A stretch of 64,000 nucleotides of DNA, taken from NCBI RefSeq assembly GCF_021730615.1, contig NZ_JAJLMN010000004.1, forward strand, positions 94,442 through 158,441, given 5' to 3'. This document shows, piece by piece, positions 57,769-64,000 of this stretch. The notes below the pieces were generated by a model. That model had not been told where the DNA came from, did no database searches, and worked only from the letters and a program-made list of their open reading frames with translations. How positions within the stretch are numbered: the stretch's first letter is position 1; every line of letters starts with the position of its first letter. This DNA is from Lichenibacterium dinghuense (GTDB taxonomy: Bacteria; Pseudomonadota; Alphaproteobacteria; Rhizobiales; Beijerinckiaceae). A program made the position numbers and the translations under genes.

Positions 57769-58632
57769 TCATTCCTCCCCGAAGCGGCCCCCGAGCAGCG
57801 CCGCCGCACGCTCGGGGCCATCCTCGGGCGCCAGATAGTGCGCGCGATACGAGGTGAATCCGTCGAAGTCGGCCGGCAGGAGGTTGGTCGCCGCGCACTC
57901 CCGCATGATGCGCCGGCCGTGCGCGATCACGTTCCGCAGGCGCCGATCGTCATCGGGGCTGCGCGGGAAGTCGACCGCGCAGGCGTCGAGGTAGTCGGGC
58001 AGCGTCTCCACGGTGGCGTTGCCGGGTCGGGCGGGGATGCGGAGCGCCATCAGACGGTCCTTCTCCTGCGTCAGCTCTGTCCGCATGGGCTCGTTCGGGT
58101 CGGGAGCGCCGTAGGTCCGCGACTGGAGGGGCAATAGCCGCTCCTCGATGTCGTGAATCACCCGCACCTTCATGTGCACGGCAGCCGACTGGACGACGTA
58201 CAGGATCTCCTGCGCGAGGCTATCAAGCAGGGGGCGCCGGAACTCGGCCGCCTCCGCGTCGGTCAGCTCGGCGGCGCCGATGCTCTCGTTCAGCGTCGCC
58301 ATGACGGAACGCCGCTCGGCTATGGGCAGGGTCCGCGCCTGCAGGAACCCCTGCCGGATCGAGGACCGCGCCAAGGTCTTGAGCTGGTCGAGCGTGATCT
58401 CGGCCTTCCGGATCTCCTTCCTGAGCTGCGCCTTGACGCCGAACGCCTCGATGGCGCGGAGCCGGGGCAGGGACAGAGTCAGCATCGAGAGCAGGAAGAG
58501 ACCGGCCAGGGTCCCCGCGATGTCCACGTGACCGCGGGTCGCGTAGACGGGAGCGAGCGCCAGGAGCCCGACGGCGAACAGCGCCAGGAGGATCTGCACA
58601 GCATCCTCCACCGCCTTGCGTAGATCCGCCAT
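57769..58632 (-). CDS. Membrane-anchored hypothetical protein (287 aa)
   Basis: Starts MADLRKAVEDAVQILLALFA with two N-terminal membrane spans (ILLALFAVGLLALAPVYA and DIAGTLAGLFLLSMLTLSL), then a long cytoplasmic helical region (FGVKAQLRKEIRKAEITLDQ, ESIGAAELTDAEAAEFRRPL) and a C-terminal part with DRRLRNVIAHGRRIM. No enzyme motif recognised. ATG 58632 is chosen because coding character and the first span begin there. Divergent from the interrupted gene at 58803. Confidence 0.7.
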   Translation of the reverse strand: MADLRKAVEDAVQILLALFAVGLLALAPVYATRGHVDIAGTLAGLFLLSMLTLSLPRLRAIEAFGVKAQLRKEIRKAEITLDQLKTLARSSIRQGFLQARTLPIAERRSVMATLNESIGAAELTDAEAAEFRRPLLDSLAQEILYVVQSAAVHMKVRVIHDIEERLLPLQSRTYGAPDPNEPMRTELTQEKDRLMALRIPARPGNATVETLPDYLDACAVDFPRSPDDDRRLRNVIAHGRRIMRECAATNLLPADFDGFTSYRAHYLAPEDGPERAAALLGGRFGEE

Positions 58633-58802
58633 CGTCCTGATGTTGCCCACCCGATCCTCCACCGCGCGCCGATGCGCAACCCGATGCTGCCACGGCACGG
58701 GATCACCTGCCACGCTCCGACACCATGCTTGATTGCACGCTCCGGTGGAGCGCGCTAGCGTCAAGCTACCCCGGCCGAATCGGGGTAGCCCGGACCGCCG
58801 CC

Positions 58803-58955
58803 ATGCGCCTCGCCCTCGCATCCATCGTCGTGACAACCGCGATCACAGCGGGATTGGCAACGGCTTGGGCCGGGTCACCCTTCTACGAACTGACCGAAGC
58901 GCAGAAGCGCAAGATCGTGGTGCCCGACATCAAGGCGCTGACCTACTGCGTCGCG
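58803..58955 (+). pseudogene. Secreted protein gene, fragment 1 (5' part, cut by IS66)
   Basis: MRLALASIVVTTAITAGLAT-AWA is a signal peptide, followed by GSPFYELTEAQKRKIVVPDI and KALTYCVA. The frame is cut at 58955 by IS66 copy C. The last eight bases, GCGTCGCG, recur at 63626, where the same frame continues. Function unknown; the continuation is helical and charged. Confidence 0.75.
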
Positions 58956-59047
58956 GTACGCCTACGGCGAGGGCCGCGGAAACGGGGCTTGCGGGTTTCG
59001 TCGCGGCGTGATCGCGGGTCGGGAAGGCCCGGGGCTGAGCGTCCGGG

Positions 59048-59663
59048 TCAGGCTGCGGCGTCGAGGCTCGCCAAGGCGGCCGAGGTCGGCTTCCAGTTCC
59101 ACGGCAGCAACTCGGCGAGGCGCTGGGCCGGGTGAGACGCGATGCGGCCGAGCACGTCGGCCAGCCAGGCCTGCGGGTCGACGTCGTTCAGCTTCGCCGT
59201 CACGATCAGGCTGTTGAAGAAGGCCGCCCTCTGTCCGCCGCGGTCCGAGCCGGCGAACAGCCACGCCTTGCGGCCCAGAGCCAAGCCGCGCAGGGCCCTC
59301 TCGGCTGCGTTGTTGCTGAGGCACACGCGCCCGTCGTCGAGGAAGCGGGCGAAGGACGGCCAACGCTCGAGCATGTAGTCCATGGCCCGGGCCACCTCGG
59401 CACCGCGCGGCAGGCGGGCGCGCTCGGCGCGCATCCAGCCTTCCAAGGCCGCCACGATCGGGGCGGAGCGCTCGTGCCGCGCCGCCAGGCGCTCGGCCGT
59501 TGGCCGGCCGTTCACCTCCGCTCGATGGCGAACAGCTCGTCCATGCGCCGCACGGCTTCGAGCGCCAGCGGCGCGATCACCGCCACCTTCTTGCGGGCCC
59601 TCTGGCGCGCCGCGGCCTCGATGTCGGCCAGCTCAAAGAACTTCCTCCGCGCGTGGGCCCAGC
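59048..59663 (-). pseudogene. tnpC: IS66 transposase TnpC (copy C), C-terminal exon, frameshifted
   Basis: WAHARRKFFELADIEAAARQ down to MDELFAIER, then a one-base deletion near 59517 (copy B has CTCGCGCTCG here, this copy CTCCGCTCG) before VNGRPTAERLAARHERSAP and on to LASLDAAA. Split from its N-terminal exon by the intron. Confidence 0.88.
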
Positions 59664-60344
59664 TTGCGTCAGGGTAAGCCCTGGAAAGGAGGACGGATGT
59701 GACCTGAAACCTTTCATCGTGATCCAGAGGGTTCGACACCCTCCCGGTAGAGGCGGAGCCCGCCAGCCGGAAGCGAGTCTTGCATGGGCGGCGGCAACGC
59801 CGCTCGTGAAGCGTATACAGCGGGTACTGAAGCCCTGCCGTAAGCCTCGAGATCATGAAAGCGTCGAAGCCTTCGCCGTGTTGGGTGCGGGGGCAGCACC
59901 GGGACGGCCGTCATGGTCAGGCCGTCCGGTTCGACCGGGGTCTTGGAGCAGGGCAAAGGTACGGGATGGGTCACCTGGGAACCTGAGAGGTCCCGCCGAC
60001 ACCCGCGTGGAAACCGCCGGAATGGGAGCGCCGGCTCAACAAGGCTCCAGGCCCGGTCGCCGGCTTGGCGACGACCGGGAGCGCTTCGGCGAGCACGAAA
60101 AGCCAGGACCATGCGGAAGCCCGAGGCGAAGGCATAAGCCGAAGGCCGAGTGCGGCGGGACGTCGTAGCGGCTTCATAGTACCGCCGAGGGCGGGGAACC
60201 GGGCTCACCGGGACCCGCCGGAGGAAGGGGCCGCCGCGCGCGATGAACCATTGACGGGAAACACGGGAGAGAACCCTGCGTCTCACAAACCTGTCCACGA
60301 AACGACAATGGATAGCCGATCTGGCGAGGACGCATCCCGAGCGG

Positions 60345-61585
60345 GTGCTGACCTCGCTGCACCACCTGATCGACCTCGACTGGATGGCCGAGGCCTATCG
60401 CCTGACGCGCAAGGATGGCGCGCCGGGCATCGACGGTGTGACGGCCAAGGACTACGAGGCGAACCTGGAGGCCAATCTTTCGGACCTCATGGCGCGCATC
60501 AAGTCCGGACGCTACGTCGCGCCGCCGGTGCGTCGGCATCTCATCCCCAAGGCGGATGGGTCGATGCGGCCGCTCGGCATCCCGACGTTGGAAGACAAGG
60601 TGGCGCAGCGGGCGATCCTCCTGCTGCTGGAGCCGATCTACGAGGCGGAGTTCCTGCCGTGCTCGTACGGCTTCCGGCCGGGACGCTCGGCCCATGATGC
60701 CCTGCGCGCTTTGCGCACGGGGTTCATGGAGCAGGGGCTCCGCTGGGTGGTGGATGTCGATATATCGAAATATTTCGACACCATCGACCACGGGCACCTG
60801 CGAAGCTTCCTCGACCGGCGAGTCACGGACGGCGTCGTCCGGAGGATGATCGACAAATGGCTGAAGGCAGGGGTGCTCGACAAGGGCGTCCTTCGCCGTA
60901 CGACGGGAGGCACGCCCCAGGGTGGTGTGATCTCGCCGCTGCTCTCGAACATCTACCTGCATTACGTGCTGGACAGATGGTTCGAGACCGTGGCGCGGCC
61001 GCACCTGCGGGGGCGTTGCCTGCTGGTTCGCTACGCCGACGATGCGGTGATGGCGTTCGAGGACCACGCGGCCGGCATCAAGATGCTGGCCGTGCTGGGC
61101 AAGCGGTTCGGCCGGTACGGGCTCACGCTCCATCCGACCAAGACCCGCTTCGTGGATTTCCGGTTCCGGCGCCCGCAAGGGTGCCATCCGAGGCAGCGGG
61201 AACGACGTTCGACTTCCTCGGCTTCACCCACGTGTGGGGAAAGTCGCGCAAGGGCAGGAACGTCGTCGCCCAGGTGACGGCCAAGGACCGTTACGCGCGG
61301 GCGCTCGCGTCCGTGAACGAGTGGCTCAGGCGAAACCTGCACCGCCCGTTCCGGGAGCAGCATACGCGTCTGTCACGGGTGATCCGGGGACACTGCGCCT
61401 ACTACGGCATCACCGGCAACGGCCGGCGGATCCGTTGGTATCACAACCAGATCGTACGGGCCTGGAGAAAGTGGCTCGCGCGGCGCGGCCGCCACAGCAA
61501 CCTGCCGTGGCAGCGCTTCCGAGCCATGCTCGCGCGGTACCCTTTGCCCGCGGCCTTGATCGTCCACAAGTACGCCGCTCCTTGA
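60345..61585 (+). pseudogene. ltrA: Group II intron reverse transcriptase/maturase, frameshifted copy
   Basis: Identical to the copy at 41723 through the RT domain (RYADD intact), but one G is missing near 61193 (CCGAGGCAGC against CCGAGGGCAGC). The frame is lost before the maturase domain, whose sequence (TFDFLGFTHVWGKSRKGRN) continues in another frame to 61585. This copy should be immobile unless helped by the intact protein of copy 1. Confidence 0.9.
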
Positions 61586-61603
61586 GCGAACCATGCGCGC
61601 GAA

Positions 61604-61637
61604 GAACCGGATGCGGGAAATCTGCACGTCCGGGTCT
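61604..61637 (+). ncRNA. Intron domain V (copy 2)
   Basis: Same 34-nt hairpin as at 42983-43016, beginning GAACCGGATGCGGGAAATC. Confidence 0.72.
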
Positions 61638-61675
61638 GTGAGGGGCGGGGATGGGAACATCCTCGCCTACTCGGC

Positions 61676-62735
61676 ACGCGGCCTCGATGATCGGCGCGGG
61701 CTTGCGCCCGCCCTCGTAGAGCCTGCCATAGCCCCCGTAGGCGTCGGCCTGCAGCACCCCGGTCCAGCCGGCGAGGTGCGCCTGCGGGTGCTCGCCCCGC
61801 CGGTCGGGCGAATAGCGGAACAGGGCCGCCGGGGGATCGGCGCCGCCGAAGGGCTGGTCGTCGCGCACATAGACCCATACGCGGCCCGTGCTGGTCTTAC
61901 CCTTGGCCAGCACCGGAACGGTGGTGTCGTCCCCGTGCAGCCGCCCCGCCGCCATCACGTGCTTCTCGATGAGCCGGAACAGCGGCTCCAGCACACCCGC
62001 GCAGGTGCCCACCTGGTCGGCCAGGGTCGACAGGCTGAGCGGCACGCCTTCCCGGGCGTAGCGCTCGGCCTGCCGGTTCAGCGGCTGGTGCTGGCCGTAT
62101 TTCTCGAACAGCACCATGGCGAGCAGGCTCGGCCCCGCCCATGCGCGTGGCACGGCGTGGAAGGGCGCCGGCGTCTGGCTGACGCCCTCGCAGGCGCGGC
62201 AAGCGAAGCGCTCGCGCACGGTCTGGATCACGGTCCAGCTGCGCGGCACCACCTCCAGCGTCTCGGTGACGTCCTCGCCGAGTCTGGACAGGCGCGTGCC
62301 GCCGCAGCACGGGCAGGCGCCCGGGCCCGGCACCACGACGCGCACGCGCGGCAGGTGGGCCGGGAAGGGCTGGCGCGACGGCTTCCGACGCTCCGTCGGC
62401 GCCGGTATCGCGGCCTTGGCAGCGGCCTTCTCGGCCGCGAGGGCGTCGGTGGCCGCCGAGGCCTCGAGTTCCTCGAGTTGCAGCTCGTACTGGTCGATGA
62501 GGCGCTGCGTGCGCTCGGAGCGCTGGCCGTAGAGGGTCCGGTTGAGCCTGGCGATCTCCAGCCGCAGGTGGGCGATCAACGCGGCGTCGCCCGACAGCTG
62601 CGCCCTCACCGCGGCCGCCTCGGCCTCGGCGCGATCGGCTGCGGCCCGGGCTTCGTCCGCGCGGGCTTCGGCGGCCGCGAGGGCTGCGCGCAGCGCTTCG
62701 ACGTCGATCTTCTCGGACTTGGGCCGCTTCGCCAT
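61676..62735 (-). pseudogene. tnpC: IS66 transposase TnpC (copy C), N-terminal exon
   Basis: MAKRPKSEKIDVEALRAALA through the coiled coil, CPCCG motif and HGDDTTVPVLAKGKT to PAPIIEAAC. It lacks about eight residues of the coiled coil (AAAEARADEARAAADR) present in copies A and B and differs at several other positions. The intron cuts it at its C-terminal side. Confidence 0.88.
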
Positions 62736-62809
62736 GAACAGAGCCGATCATAGTTCTTCGAACAACGCCAGAGTGGCGAGCATCGATAGTGTTGATAACA
62801 GTCCCGTCT

Positions 62810-63157
62810 TCATCCTGCTCGGCTCGGTCGCCAAGTCTGCTGTGGATGGCGCCAGTCTATGCCTTCGAGCAGATAGCCGAGTTGCGCCGGCGTGATGGCC
62901 ACGCTCTCGCCCGCCGTCGCGGGCCACACGAACCGGCCCCGTTCCAGGCGCTTGGCGTAGAGCGACAGGCCCAGCCCGTCGTGCCACAGGCACTTGATCA
63001 GGTCGCCGCGCCGGCCCCGGAACACATACAGGTCGCCCGCGAAGGATCGCGCCCGAGGCCTTCCTGCACCAGCAGCGACAGGCCGTTCATGCCGCGGCGC
63101 ATGTCGGTGTGGCCGGCCGCGATCCACACCCGGGCGGCGGACGGGGCCGGGATCATC
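62810..63157 (-). pseudogene. tnpB: IS66 accessory protein TnpB (copy C), frameshifted
   Basis: MIPAPSAARVWIAAGHTDMR to LVQEGLGRDP, then one base missing near 63045 (GCGAAGGATCG against GCGAACGGATCG in copy B) before AGDLYVFRGRRGDLIKCLWH in another frame. All parts are present in two frames. Confidence 0.87.
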
Positions 63158-63542
63158 GCCGGTCCAGCACGTCGAGCACGCGGGCCAGCGCCTCGGCGTC
63201 CACGGCGCCGTCCACCACCACGCGCCGCCCCCGCCCCACCTCGATCACCATGCGGCCCTGCGCGGCCTGCCGCCGAGCCCTTCGAGCCATTGGCTTGGCC
63301 TCGGAAAGGGTTTCGGGCACCACCACGGCGGGCACGAAGGCCGGCGCCGGATCGGGAGCAGCACGCTCGACCTTCAGCGCGCGACGCCACGCCATCAACA
63401 GCGACCGGGAGATGCCGTACCGGCGAGCCGTCGGCGACACCAGCCGCGGTGCCTCCAGGCTCTCCATCACGATGCGGAGCTTCTCGTCCTCGGACCAGCG
63501 ACGGCGGCGGCCGAGTTCGACAACGTTGAGCTGCTGGGCCAA
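63153..63542 (-). CDS. tnpA: IS66 accessory protein TnpA (copy C)
   Basis: 129 aa, MAQQLNVVELGRRRRWSEDE with helix-turn-helix; open throughout. Differs from copy B mainly in the middle (ETLSEAKPMARRARR). Confidence 0.86.
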   Translation of the reverse strand: MAQQLNVVELGRRRRWSEDEKLRIVMESLEAPRLVSPTARRYGISRSLLMAWRRALKVERAAPDPAPAFVPAVVVPETLSEAKPMARRARRQAAQGRMVIEVGRGRRVVVDGAVDAEALARVLDVLDRR

Positions 63543-63625
63543 GGCTCTGACCTTATGGACGTCAATAAGGGCAGATCTCAGCCGCGAGACGCCCCTTCCA
63601 CAAGGCGGCCTTCACCGCAGGATAC

Positions 63626-64000
63626 GCGTCGCGCGAGTGACGCTGGCGGACCCGGACGGGGCGGTCCAGTACCGCGCCGGCCTCCTGGCGAACTACGTCA
63701 CGCGGCAGCTCCAGCGATGCCCGCGCGAGATGAACGCGCTGCTTGAGCTCTACGAGTCCACCTACGGCGACGGGGAGGCTGAGCGCTTCATCCAAGGTCC
63801 CTACAGCTCCGACCTGCCGCGGGCCGTCTTGTCGGTGATCCGGCCGCAGCTCGACGCCAAGGTGGAGGAGGCGAAGCAGGCGGAGCAGGCCGCTTATTCG
63901 GAGGAGCTGGCCCGGCAGTCCGAGGCCGATCGGCGGATGGCAGAGGAGCGCGCTGCCACCGCGAGGGCTGAGGCGGATACCAAGGCGACGGAGGCCAGGG
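63626..64000 (+). pseudogene. Secreted protein gene, fragment 2 (continues past the window)
   Basis: After GCGTCGCG the frame of 58803-58955 resumes in phase: RVTLADPDGAVQYRAGLLAN, YVTRQLQRCPREMNALLELY, SSDLPRAVLSVIRPQLDAKV, then an Ala/Glu-rich coiled-coil-like part (EEAKQAEQAAYSEELARQSE) to the last base. The original product was a secreted protein of at least ~170 residues. No family recognised. Confidence 0.75.

Larger units (their letters stand above)
59664..61675 (+). mobile_element. Group II intron, copy 2 (antisense inside IS66 tnpC)
   Basis: 2,012 nt, inserted at the same position and orientation as copy 1 (41040-43054). Compared with copy 1 I see only three single-base deletions: two G's lost near 60223-60230 and one G near 61193; no substitution was noticed in the stretches I compared. 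Domain V is at 61604-61637. Confidence 0.88.
58956..63625 (-). mobile_element. IS66-family element, copy C (carries a group II intron)
   Basis: 4.67 kb. Left GTACGCCTACGGCGAGGGCC, right (reverse complement) GTATCCTGCGGTGAAGGCCG, flanked by the perfect 8-bp duplication GCGTCGCG (58948-58955 and 63626-63633). It has the same gene order as copy B, on the minus strand, and the same intron at the same tnpC site, but no IS21. tnpB and tnpC carry single-base deletions. Confidence 0.94.

Noticed and set aside
57576..57857. Small plus-strand frame MPPMGERLKFRRLRWLTSMG
   Set aside because: The first 35 codons look partly coding, but the rest is Arg/Pro-rich and runs over the 3' end of the membrane-protein gene; no homologue recognised.

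Overview
The window is GC-rich alphaproteobacterial DNA, most likely from a Methylobacterium/Methylorubrum-type plasmid or megaplasmid. This is inferred from a complete repABC replication and partition module, several DUF6894-like small proteins, a MucR-type regulator, HWE-kinase fragments and a dense load of IS66, IS21, ISL3 and IS630 elements.

Layout. 1-8.9 kb: 5' end of groL (minus strand), a small hypothetical, a fatty acid desaturase, a frameshifted CopG-like gene next to a PHB-depolymerase-type esterase, a CPA1 Na+/H+ antiporter, two hypotheticals, a truncated PAS sensor gene and a MazF-type toxin-antitoxin pair. 8.9-10.1 kb: an IS630 element. 10.1-15.2 kb: about 5 kb with no credible gene but containing one of two identical 16-bp parS-like palindromes; the second lies just upstream of repA. 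15.3-19 kb: repA-repB-[antisense ctRNA]-repC. 19.2-21.7 kb: an IS21-family element with a broken istA. 21.7-28.5 kb: a kinase fragment, a PAS-GGDEF diguanylate cyclase, an integral membrane protein, a secreted cupredoxin and a large GGDEF-EAL protein. 28.9-31.6 kb: an intact IS66 element next to a vapC remnant. 31.8-35.1 kb: a serine recombinase, a Crp/Fnr regulator, a small DUF6894 protein and cspA.

35.8-48.4 kb holds the most striking structure. A small parA gene of 215 codons is cut into three pieces by two independent insertions. One is an IS21-family element (6-bp target duplication) that itself carries an ISL3 element (8-bp duplication). The other is an IS66 element (8-bp duplication) that carries both a group II intron and another IS21-family element (8-bp duplication). 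Removing every element and one copy of each duplication rebuilds exactly 648 nt in frame, with one nonsense codon and a Walker A Lys-to-Asn change. A ribbon-helix-helix gene follows, and the locus is flanked by matching inverted motifs.

48.4-58.8 kb is a region of small accessory genes: hypotheticals, DUF6894 proteins, an XRE regulator, an HNH protein, duplicated HTH genes, a lone flagellin, a stand-alone CheB methylesterase, a MucR homologue and a membrane protein. 58.8-64 kb: a second IS66 element carrying the same group II intron at the same site splits a secreted-protein gene that runs off the window. The two intron copies look almost identical while the flanking tnpC exons differ, which suggests separate retrohoming events.

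Functionally, repABC with its parS sites and ctRNA maintains the replicon, while the second (parA-RHH) partition locus has decayed. The cargo leans towards envelope and stress functions (desaturase, antiporter, cupredoxin, cold shock) and motility or c-di-GMP signalling (flagellin, CheB, two cyclic-di-GMP enzymes).
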